DNA from: Eopsaltria australis
Lineage: Eukaryota > Chordata > Aves > Passeriformes > Petroicidae
Length of the DNA: 64,000 bases
Assembly: GCA_034509425.1 (NCBI GenBank)
Contig: JAVTVJ010011652.1
Coordinates: 8,674,001-8,738,000, forward strand
Reading direction: 5' to 3'
Part shown: positions 15,001 through 27,000 of the stretch, in pieces
Layout of the letters: each line of letters opens with the position of its first letter
How positions within the stretch are numbered: the stretch's first letter is position 1
Notes under the pieces: model-generated
Database searches by the model: none
The model's input: the letters and a program-made list of their open reading frames with translations, nothing else
What the model was told of the DNA's origin: nothing
Program-made: the position numbers and the translations under genes

Positions 15001-18000
15001 AGAACTGGCTGGTTCTGGTAATGACATTACATATTATAATGTATGTATAACTTCTAATTTTAAGATTCACAATTTATAAAATATCTTCTCTTGTGAGGCT
15101 AGTTAAATTGGACAGTAAATTGAATTTAATAAATCCTGAACACGTCACAAGAAGCCATATTTCCCACAGTTACAAAAACAATAACCAAATCAGATAATGA
15201 GAAAGCCAAAGTGTGGCTTAACAGACTAGAGGGTGTCACCTGAAAAAGAGATTCACCTTCATGACCTCTCTCACACACACACATGCTGTCAGCACAAAAC
15301 GAGTTGTAAAACTACTAATTAGGGTAAGAGAAGGCAGGGGATCCCAGGGGTTTGGCTCACAGCTGTCTCAGGAAGCAAGGAGGTATAAACTGGGACAGAA
15401 TTTCACAATAGTCAACAACTCGCAGAGTTAAACCAGGAATGTTTAATGCTTTTGTTGGTTCAGACTTAATGAAAAAAAAAGGATAACAATATGACCAGAA
15501 AATAGATGCAATTAAAAGAATCAGAGTAGAAGGGTAGTGTATAGTAGCACCTTAGCAGAATGAAAACTACAGAAGTTTGATGTTTTAAAATAGGTGGAGG
15601 TCCGTCAGCAACTATCTGCAGGAATTTCTGGAAGACAAATGAGGTTCTAAAAGACCAGAAAAGGGCAAATATAGTGGCTATATTCAACAGGTGGAAAAAC
15701 CAAGGAAATTGCAGGCCAGCCAACATGACTTCAATTCCTGGAAAAATTTTGAAAGAAATCATCAAACAATCCATCTGCAAGGAAGGGCTGGAAGTAATAG
15801 CCCTGCCATGTGAAGGCAACCTGACTTCTCTTTGATAGAGCAACAAGGTCTCGTGTGTAAGATAGAGGCAACAGATGTTCTGTACCTTTACTTTCTCAAG
15901 GCTTTACCTCCAGTTTTGTGCAACATTTTAATTAGAAAATTAGGAAAATACAGTCTAGATGAAATTCCATGTGGGAAATGCACAGCTGGATGGGAAATGG
16001 TACACAAAATTGCAGGCATGAACAAGCAGTATTGTAGAAAAAATTCCATGATTATACAGACAGAAGTGTCACACACCAGGTATATGAAATAACCCTGCTG
16101 CTTTTCTCAGTCAAGAAAGGCCTCAGCTACAATACTGGTCTCATTTCAAGGCAGTGCACTTAAAAAACATCCCAGACCCAGTGGAGAGAGCCCAAGGGAC
16201 CCCAACAAAACACAGAGCCACGAAAAATTGTAGAGGGCTGAAAGGGACCTCAAGATGCAGAATCAGCTACGCATGTATCATTCAACTTGAAAGTAAAATG
16301 GACATGAGAAAAGAGCAAATGAAAGGCAGTTGTTCAGCACAAAGAACAAAAGTCTTCAGGGAAACATGATAACAAGCCTCAAATATGTAAAAGATTTCTG
16401 CAAAGAGAAAAGGAGTGCTGTAAGCTGTTCTCCATGTCCACGGGGAGAGAACATGCCATGAGGGGCTTAAACTGAAGCAAGAGATTTTAAAAATACCAAC
16501 TCCATAATGACACAGCTAATTACGCCCTAGAGCCGACTGCTGAGGGAGGGTACGTCTCTGCCATCACAGAAGGTTTTAAAACAAGGATAAAGCCACATCA
16601 CTTGAATCAGTCACCAGTGATGTCCCCACAGCCTGGGCAATGCTGGTGCCTGGCTGCCGAGCCCCAGCAGCCTGCAGGCTTTACATGGACATGCCCAAGA
16701 ACAAAATCTATTTCAGCTACAGCAAACACCCTCAGAAGGCTGTGCAGTAAAAACAAACAGCCACTTTGTTTCAGAATGAGCTCATATAAACAACTGATAA
16801 TGGCACAAAAACACCCAGTTACCAGAGACTGTTTTCCAAGATTTGTTTTTCCCAGCACTATTCCATTGGTTCTGAGCCCAGGATCTCAGAAGACACCTGC
16901 AAACTGTCCTCCAGAGGCTGGCACCTCTGCTGGTCATTGACTACGGGCTCGGTACAGATAGTGTTTTAATGGCATTACAGCTTTCCTGGTCCCTTCATCC
17001 CAGGAAAGCCTTCAGTGTTTCACAGCAGTTCTCTCCCCCTCTTTCCCATAGGATTTGATGATATTATTGTGCTCCCTTTGCTGACAGGGCTTCTCCTCCA
17101 GTACCCCAGTTATGCTGATCAAGGTGACACATTCTGGGTGACTATTTTCACTGTGGTTTTAGCTTTGAATGCTACTTTTTTCTCTTCAAAGGGTTCAAGC
17201 CCCCCAAAGTTTGACTGACTTTCCAAGTGTTTCCAGCTGGTCACATGAAGGATATTGCCTCTTCTCAGATACCTTTCCACAAGCAGAGATCAGGTACAGA
17301 CTTGCCATGGAAAAAGCTAGAAGATGCCCTCTTGAGGTCCTTTTCAGATCTATTTTGCACAATGCTGTGGTTAATGTGTGGAACATAAGGGTCTGTGATG
17401 GACAGAAGGGCAGAGAGCTTGATCCAAAAGCCCCTCCCAGGCCTGTTGCACAGCCCCAGGGCACAGTGTCCTCGAAGGAAAGCTGGAGAGCCAGTGCAGT
17501 GCAGACCATCCCTGTGCAGCACCCAGTAAAACAGCTGTGATACATTCACTGCTGTGCAGACCACAGGACATTCAGGTTGCTGGTCCCAAACAAGACGCCA
17601 AAAAGGCAAGGATGCTGTACTTACCTTTGCAACAACCCTGTCAGCTACCATCCCACAGGGTGGCCCACCCTCCAGTCCCATGGAGTTAGGTGTAGCTGGG
17701 GGATAAAATCATCTGAGGAAAATTCCAGCAAAAATAACCAGAGGAGCTTTACTGCCTGGCAGCACAGGCACCAAAAGCACACCCAGCCCCATGCCCTGCT
17801 TCCCACACACACCCTCTTGTGAGGGCACCCTCTGAGCCGTGGTTGTCTCCAGACCCAGCACTCCATGGGATGAGCCTCAGGCCATGCAAACACGTCCTGC
17901 TCAAGGACTGCTGTCTCCCAGAGCCACAGCATTCAGCAGGAATCACAAAGCCACCAGGGGAGGTTCACAAGTGCAGGAAACACTCATGTCACAGGTGCTC

Positions 18001-21000
18001 AACCTGAGCAGTGTGGTTCCTTGCCAAAGGACACATACAACTAGGGTTCTTGCTGTCTTTGGGGAGAAGCAAAAAACCATATTTCTGTGGGACAGCGTCT
18101 CACTAGTGTGCTCTTCATGCAGACACACTGCCCTCATCTCTGCTCTGTGCCTCCCACCCATGAATGTTTTGCAGAAGCCACATGCGCGCTCTGCTCCTGT
18201 ACCCTGCTGTGTTCCACTCATCCCACATTGCACATCCCACTCATGAAAAACAGGTCTGTACTCTGTCACCACCAAACCTTCGACAAAGAGGGTCTCTGCA
18301 TGGCTGCTAACATCTCCAAAAGTAGACCTTTTTCAAGGCAAAAGCTCACAGAGAGATCCCAACTGCTGTTATGGCAGAGTTTAAGCTATCTAATTACCTT
18401 GAGGGGGCAGTGGGATGCCAGTGTAAAACACCCGATTGCAGTGTTGGGCACAGACAGTGAAATGAACTCTTCAGCAGCTCTCAGCTCTGTTCCTATCAGT
18501 CCCACCTCGGTTTAGTCCCTTCAAGTCTCTCTCAGTGCAATGGGGAGAGACACTGACATCACCCTCAGCAAGGTGGGACCACAGAGGCTCAACTGGGAGC
18601 ATTAGAAGCCATGAGAGGAGGGTCTGCCCCCTTAAGCACTGCTTTTGGAGGCTGTGCTGTATGATATTATGGGATGGAGGGCTCCCACCACACACCTTGC
18701 AAACTCCTCACTGGCTTTTCAGTGCAGATTGATGCAGTGAAGTAATCTGTGACACAGTTTCAGGTAGAAGGTAGAGCAGAAAGACATTTCTCCATGGTTC
18801 AGAATGAGTAGTGGGGCACTATTTCATTTCCTCTGGATGGGAAATTCTAGAGGGAAATTTACAGTCCATACTCCTTTCTTGGGAAGCCTCAGTTACACTT
18901 AGCACTTTATGTGAACACAGGAGGGGCCAGTTTTTCATGTGTCTGTTGACCTGAACATTTCCCTCTTCCACAGGCTTAACAGGCTTAACTTAAGAACAGT
19001 GCAGAAACCTGAGGATGTCCAGTCCCTAAAACCACAAATGCAGTACCCTACCCCAGCCCAAACTGGCACCACAGGTGGAGGAATGTGGATTTGGTCTGTT
19101 GCAGGCTGATGCTGCCCCACTCCCCACAAGCTCATTGTAAAATCTGCATGCATTGTGTCTCCACTGCCCGAGGCACTTCCTCACACCTCACCTGCTGCCA
19201 GCCCAATGTACATTCCAATTCCCCCCCACCTCCACCCGGTTCCAGGTCTCCAAAATGACCTTCCTGTCACCTGGACATATCGTCTGAGTGCTGCAAAAGA
19301 GGGGAACCTGCTGTGATGATTGCAACTTCTACCCCAGTTGATACAAAATATAAAAAGAATCGCTGCTTGCGCTGTGAACCGTGAAGGAGCAAAGAATTGT
19401 TTCTAGGGAAAGATTCCTTCTCCTCCCCTACCCCAGGGCAGGCTGAGCTCAGAGAGCTGGTTCCCAGAGGAGAGCAGGCAGTGCTGTGCACTCTCCCCCT
19501 GCTCTGCCACGGACTGACCTGGGAGCACGAGAGATGCTGATCTGTGAAACGAGATCCCCATCTCTGAGCACCACGGGGGAAACAGCAAAGATTAATAAAC
19601 CTCAAAATATTTTACAGCATTTAAATAGCACTGTCACAGATCAAAGGCAATTGCTCATGTCAGGGAGGCAGGCTCAGTAAGCCTGGAAAGATCACATACA
19701 GACAGCAGAGGCAAGATGCAAGGGAAAGCCTGCAGACAGGAGCCGAGGAGGGCTCAATGAGAGAAACCAAAGTGGTTTAAGCCAGAGTCTCACATGTGTT
19801 CCTGGAGGAATGAGAACCAGAAAGACTGCCTGGTTTCACTCAGTCTCAGTTGTGTCTTAGCACAAAGACACACATTTCATTTTAAGACATCCTCTTACCT
19901 TGGAAGTACCTGCTGCTGTGAGCAGCTTAAATCCCAGTACAACACAGCCCTGCCTGATGCCTGAAATAAGGAACACACTGGGAATTATGTGCAGCTGGTG
20001 AATAGATCTGAAAAAGCCCCCAATTTACAGTGATGCCACAGGGACTGCAGAATCCCATGCCCTGCACTCCAAGAGCTTTTGTTCTTTAACCCATGAGGGT
20101 ACTGCATGAACGTTTGTTGGCAGAATCCCTTGCCCACACTTGCAGGCAGACTGAGAGGCCTGAAAGTCTTTCAAATTGTTGATGTCATTGTATTACCTGT
20201 GAGGAGGAGGAGGAGGAAGGCAGTGGTGCTTTTTATCCAGATCACTACAGTGGGAACGGTAGTGATCTGGGTATGAAAATGCCACACAGTATTTCTACTC
20301 TCAAGCTCTCCTAGAGGAGCTATCCCATCATAAAGCAACTTTATTCTCATATGACTTTGGGAAAGTTACTCCATTTACATTTTTTGGGTACAATTGAAGA
20401 ACTAGCAGTAGTAGGAGCCCTCTCACACAGAGGTGGGGGTGTCAATATTCCTGCAGGCTGAGCTGGACGCTGAAGGTCATCCACAGCACATGCACTGCAT
20501 CAGGCCAGTGACTCCTCAATACAGATTCCCAGGGGAAAAACCTGCTCTCAAGGATCTCATGGATACTCCATCCCTGCAAGGGAAACTCAGTCCTTCACTA
20601 AGGACTCCCGAAACCACATCTGCATTCTTGCTCCTGCACCTTGCTTCATGCCCTGGTGACTCCCTACAGCACTGTATGAACCCACTGTACAGAACAAAAT
20701 GAAGTCCTCAAGCAAACTCTGTCTGATTGAATTTTGAAGGTAAGAAATGCCCTTCTGCAACAGATGTACAACCCCCTCTACCCACCCCAAACACCAGATC
20801 CATCACAGAGAAGGGAAATATTTACACAAGTTAGTAGAGTTCCAGTTAAATATTATGCTTAGCTGTCTAGAGACCATGTTCTCAGACTATGTCTATGAAA
20901 TAAAAGATTAAACTTCATAACAATTATGAAGTTGCTCTGCTCACATTCAAAGGGAGTTAAAGAACATTAAAATAGTTCTTTGGGTAATATTCTGGTGAAA

Positions 21001-24000
21001 TTGTTCTCTCTACCCTGGAGAGTTGGAGCTAAAACCTTCTGAACTATCCTGTAAACACACTTGGAAAGGCTAAGAGCTGAGCTGATAACCAGGTAGCACC
21101 TCTGCTCTGCAGGTTCTGTAAAAAATGTGAGCAATGCCAGAGAGCTTTTGAAGCAGCAAGAGAAGGAGGATAGGGGAGAGCAGCTTCACTTCTCGAGGGA
21201 AGTTTGTTTAGTGGAAAGTAAGCAAGTTGTCAGGGGAAAAGCTGACAATGTTGATTCCAGCAGTTGTACTGGGAATAAACAGCCAAGTGGATTACGTTAC
21301 AGAGAATGAGAAACGGCTCTGAGGATCCCGTTTAAATGCTGGGCCTTCAGGAATGATGCCATTCAGCCACACTCATGGCCCCAAAATCCAGTGACCCCCT
21401 GGGCTGAGCCTTTTGACCGTACTGGTGCTGCCATCCGACCTCTGTGGGGGTCCCGCGAGCCCCAACACAGCTGATGTCCCCAGGAGAGCCGCAGCTCACT
21501 GGTGAGGATGCAGCCCCGTGCTGGCCTCAGGCAGGGACTGGGCAGTGAAATAGGGGTGGGTGGCAGCAGAGTGGGGGAGGTTGTGCTGGACTGGTTTGCC
21601 TCTCCCAGCCCAGCAGCAGAGCAGGGCCACCATGGGGTTTGCCATCTCCTCCCCAGACAGAGCACAGGGCCCTCCCTCTTATAAAAATAAGATGCCTGCC
21701 TGCCTTTCACAGGAAAGGGACTTGTCAAGAGGAGAAGGGGGTCTCATTTGATTTATTAGTCTCTTCCTCCTTCCCATCGTCTGTGGCTCATCCAGCTGTA
21801 GTGATAAGGACAAGAGATATGAAAGGACCCTGCTGGCTGCTGGGATCCCATCCTTCTGCCCACTCACTGCCTGAAGACATCAGTCCTTTACAAGCACCAT
21901 TAAATGTGTATCCAAAATGTGGCAGTCTCCTCCATCGAGATTCTGTTCCCTGGATAATACAAACAGTTGCCAGAAAAAGAGTATCCTCTCATCTCTGTCT
22001 AGGCCATTATCCCTTTATATTTGCTCTTTAATATTTACTGGGTTCACTCAAAGTGCATGCTCTGGAAAGAAAAAAAATCAGCTGCAGCTTAAAGGACTCC
22101 AAATTTAGTAATTGCTGCAGCCCCATCGACGTGAACAGTTAGCAGGGAGATTTCTCCAGCACTTCACATGCCGTGGTATTCTGCTTAGGTCAGACTGTAG
22201 AAAATGTTCTGTTCAGGGGCACCAAATCTGGAGTGTTTGCATAGGTGCCAGCTGCAGAGGCCTTGTGAGTCCACCTCCAGTTCCTGCTGGTCCTTTCCCT
22301 CCCAATACCCAGTAACCCTGGTAGGAAGCAGAGGCAGCCAGGGAGATGCTGATTCACAGAGAGGCAAAGAACCCGAGGGTTTTAACACACCTGTGAGTTA
22401 GCAAGAGCCAGACCCAGCTCCTGGCTCCAGAGCTGGTCTTTCAGCCTTACCTGTTAGTGTGAGGTTGCTGTATGTGTTTGAAAACTGCTCCTTTAACAAA
22501 ACCAAGTGCATCTGAGCTGCCTTTTCCCTCTGTAGCTCCAACATTATGTCAGGATGCTGGGCGATCTTACAGCCTTTCTGCTTATCCAGGGCAATGTCGC
22601 TGCGAACAATGTCTACAGCAAAAGGGAAAGAAAAGAGGGAGATGGCCAAACCTCAGCTTTCATTTTCATTTTCGCCACATGCTTGGATCAGCTCCAGCCA
22701 ATATGACAGTCATACGATCACCACTCGGCAAGAGCAACCCAACAAAAGGATCCCAACCCCTTGGATCCATCTATCAAATGACCCTCCCCAGCCCAAGTGT
22801 CCTTTTCTCCCACACAAAGCTCGAGTTGTATGCTCACAGAACCTACTGGCCCTTCCATCCTTCACCTGCCTATCTGTTGCTCTCTTACAATGCTGACCCC
22901 TCCCTTGCAGAAGAGTGCAAAAGTCTCCCAACATTTATATTACAACCCTGTTACATGTGTATTTGACACTAAATAATGAGAAAAGACTAAATCCCATTCC
23001 AGTAAGTCCTGGCTTCCATTTAACCCTGTCTGTCAAAGAGGTGATGAAGAAGGCTTGTTCTCACCTTGTTCATCCTCACTGCAGCTATCACAGGTCAGCA
23101 TGGCTTGGGACTCTTTGAACAAGTGTTTGTACCCTTCTAATGCCCAACACTCAGGAGGCAGAAGGATTATTTAACAATTTTCTCCTCATATGAGCATTCT
23201 ATAAGTCATACTGTGAGACAAGAATATGATATTCCCTCCCCTAGAACTTCTCACCTGCTGGGGAAAGGGAATGATGAAGTAGCAAGGCAGGACAAGAACC
23301 AAGTAAGATCTGTCAGTCTAAGCAGGAGGGGAGTGGTTCAAACTAGTCCTTGCAAGGTCCCTTATGAGTTTAATAAACTCTGTAACATGTTCAGATCCAC
23401 AGGCACCAGATGCTGTGTCTAATTCTCACAAAACCTCAGGCAGCCAGCTCTGATAAGCAAGGATTGAAGCTGGAATTCTTCCACCACATTGCATAAGGTC
23501 ACTTTGCCTCACAAGGCTGATCTTTGCTTGGTTCAATTCCCATCTAGCTGGAAGCTGCTGAAGGAGCTTGTTATCAGAAGAGAGTCATGCCTTGCTCCAC
23601 ACACTCTGCAGCTCCTTTATTATTACACACATCAAGAAACACCAAAGTTGCTTCCAAAAGTCATGCTCTTGTCTCTCGAGGTGTCCAGTCTCAGGTTCAG
23701 AAAACTTAGGTTCAAAGCTCTGCTGTATCGTGGGCTGGCAGGGAACTGCCTCCAAACATGTGGTGGAGGGCTGGAAGCCACATTATCTTCCTGCCTCTGA
23801 GCCTCATCCTAGAGTCACTTCACTTTCTTGCCCAGGCTGGGTTCTACCTCTTTTCTGCATGGTTTGGGATTGCTACAGCTTCTCTAAAGCCTGTCTAAAA
23901 CAAACTGCTCAGAACAGCAATGTCATTAAAGCACCCGTTTTCTGTAGTTAGCCATGTGACTTCTCCACCCACAGCTAGCATACTCGGGAGTTGATACTGG

Positions 24001-27000
24001 GCAGCATCCAGATGCCATGAGAATATGGTCCAATATTTCTATATCCAGCACAAGGGCATCAGTGAGATGGAGCAAGAGGAAGGACTAATGTTCCTCTGTA
24101 GCTAATGAGCACCCACCCCTCGACCATGTGCTTTAGTGCACATTCTCTTAGGCAGGCACTAAGACTTGGGCCTACCCAACCTTTGTCCAGCTAATGAATG
24201 ATAAAACCCTGAACCCCCATTGTATGAAATATTTGGAGAACCAAAGATTGAGAAACACAACCTTACATCTGTCCCACACTGGAAAGGCTATTGCTGCCAT
24301 GGGCTGCTGGAGTCACCTGGAGCCCATGAACAGCCATTCACCTTCCTGGGTGATGGATTTCCCTTCCTACAGAACTGAAGGCAAGAGCTGTATACCCCCC
24401 CACTCCCAAGGCAAAATGAAGCCAAACACATCAAGGAGGCCCTGAAGGAGGAGAAGACTGAGAGGCAGACAGGTTTGAAACTAGATGGTCAATATGCTGT
24501 CTGCAATTATCTTCAAACTGTTGCAAGGGAGTCCAGGCTGGGTCAAAACAAGCCTGTTTCCTAAGAAGAATGGATGACTTCTAAAACTCAAACCATGGAA
24601 AATGTGGACCCATGTGGAGGAACCACTGGCCCAGGAGGAGAGTCAGGGGCCAGCACCTTGGAGGGTGCAGGGGGCCATGGCAGTGGGTCCTGTGTGACAT
24701 CCATCTTTGGGGACCACAGGGATGGCTCTGCATGCACTGTCAGCAGGGCCTGGGGACAAAGGGCAGGCCCAGGAATGAAGAGCAGGAGCAGTGTTGTGAT
24801 AAAGCTGCTGTGACAGGGATTGCTACAAGGATGTCAAGTGACATGCAGACAAATCTCTGTAAGAATGTGGGGAAGGCAGGCAGGGCACGGAAGTCGGAGA
24901 GCTCTCTGATAGTCATCTTCATGGGGTTCTGACAGCTGCCACTGCAGACACTCAGAAAGCAGGGGCAAGACATACAAGGTCTCAGATTTGTGAAGGACCC
25001 AAGAAACTTGCCCAAGACCTAAAGACAGAGGTGGACCCCACAGTTATTATAACTCCAGCTTAAACTGTGGGCAGATATCTGGGATATGGAGCTCACCAAG
25101 GAACTCAGTGCCTGGTCCTTCATACACCACCAGGCTGTGCTCAGAGCGGGGAAGGAGGCAGAAGGGCACTCACTGCCTTCTTGAGCCTCGATTGAAACAA
25201 AACAAAACAAAACAAAACAAGCCATAGACTGCCCAGCAGAACACGGGACCGAGCAGCTCCTGCCAGGAGTGCGAAAGAAGGACCCCAGATGTGAGAGCCC
25301 CAGAGGATGCCAAATGTTTTCCGAGGAGGGCAGGCCAGGAGCCGTGCCCCCGGCGGGCCGGGTCAGTACCCTGGCCAGCTCAGGCTGCCCCGCGGCTCAC
25401 GGCCGGGCGCGGCGGGCGCGGCGCTCCGGGGCGGCGGGCGCGGGTCCCGCGGCGGCGGCGGCGGCAGAGCCGTGCCGGGCCCGGCAGCGCCGAGCGGAAT
25501 GGCGGGAGCACACCCGTGTGGCGGCCAGGTGAGCTGCGGCTGCCGCCGGGCACCCCGCACTGACCGGGAAGAGTCTGGGACAGCCTCGGGCCCCGCGCCC
25601 GTCCCGCCGGGAGCGGCGGAGCGGCCGGGATCCCGCAGGAGCTCTCCCCTCGCCAGCTGCGGAGCCGGGGCGGAGGGCGCTGCTTTGCGGAGGCTGGTCT
25701 GTCTCCCAGTGCCCGCACACATCCCTGTCCCGCCTCGGGATATCTCCTGCACGCCGCCCACCGAGGTCACCCAAACTACCAAGGAAATGTTGAGGAACAA
25801 GTTAGAAAACGCCCTTCAGGAGCGGCACAAGTGCAGCGATGCTCTTTCCCGGGCATCTCAGGACGAGCTGAGCTCTACCAGTCCCTTTCTGTGAGTCACC
25901 CGCACCGAGGGGTTTCAGTAACCATTTCCCGCAGGGCAGAGAGGTTCCAAGCTGTGAGACCTCGAGCACGGCGCGCAGAGACAGCTCCCAGCCAGGGCCG
26001 GGTTTCCCTGGCACCGAGAGCTTCTCTAGCCGAGAATCCACACAGTGTCAGTGTGGCCTGCGTGCAAGTGCCCGTCCCACGGCTCATGCCACCATCTGCC
26101 CATGGGCAATTCCACTCCTGGCGTGGCTGGAGTCATGGAGCAGACACAGACTCTTGCAGCTGGAAGACGGGAGGAGGAAGGCACAGCCCCAGGTGTGTGT
26201 GGACAGGGCAGAGGGATGTGGGTATTGTCACAGGGATGCGTGACAGAGGGTAAAGAGGAGAAGGAGCTCATCCTTGTGTGGCCGTGTGTGTGAAAGTGAG
26301 CACTGCCCACAGAGATCACTGCTCCAGCAAAAGCAAGAGTCACCACTGCCATGGCACCAGAACAAGCTGAGCTTGGCCATCCGCCTCAGGGGACTCTTTG
26401 CTTCAGATTTCCAGTCTTGAAAATGAATTCAAAAGGGGAAAAAAATCTATTTTATTCTAACAAAACCTGAATATTTTTTCTAAAAAAATTGAATATTAGG
26501 AAATTACGTTAGTACCAAAATTAAATAGATATTTAATAAGTGACCAGACAAAATGCTTTTCACATTGCTAAACTTGTAAAATACCTACTTATTAAATCAA
26601 CAAATTTAAAATGCTTTTACAAACAGGTTTGTCTGATGGAAATGCCCAGTGATTGTGAAATTGGGAACTCAACTTTTATTTAGAAAGACAGAAGATTTCT
26701 CAAGACACAAACTGCATCCTCATCGTGCCTGTCTTTTATGGGCAATTTTTTGACACATTAGTACCATTCCTTTATTTTATCTCGGAAAAATTCCCTGACA
26801 ATGAGTTCCACAAGTTATTAACCACCATATTAAAAAAATCATATCTGTTCATTTTATATTTAATAATTCCACTGGATGCTCCCTATTTCTCGTGTCATGA
26901 AAACAAGGAAATAATCATTCCCAAATCGTCTTCTCTGTGTGACACTGAGCTCACAGCATTTGTCACAATCTCTGTCATTTTTTCCAAAATGAAAAATCTC

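Larger units (their letters stand above)
1..22450 (-). other. HPSE2: HPSE2 intron 3 (partial)
   Basis: No further HPSE2 exon and no other convincing gene was found in this stretch. I looked for the exon-4 motifs expected from human (KLYNFADCSGLHLIFALNAL and the WELGN region) and saw neither. It holds CR1 LINE remnants (5693-5890, 8110-8560, 9669-9782, 13060-13960, 14060-16600), an A/C-only tract (3803-3962), two inverted repeats (10453-10501, 20237-20270) and a GC-rich patch at 11950-12260. The open frames of 60-170 codons seen here are not recognisable and look like chance. Confidence 0.85.

Noticed and set aside
24900..25060. MIR-like stretch around AGAAACTTGCCCAAGACC
   Set aside because: Only a short segment resembles the MIR core, and the rest does not extend the match.
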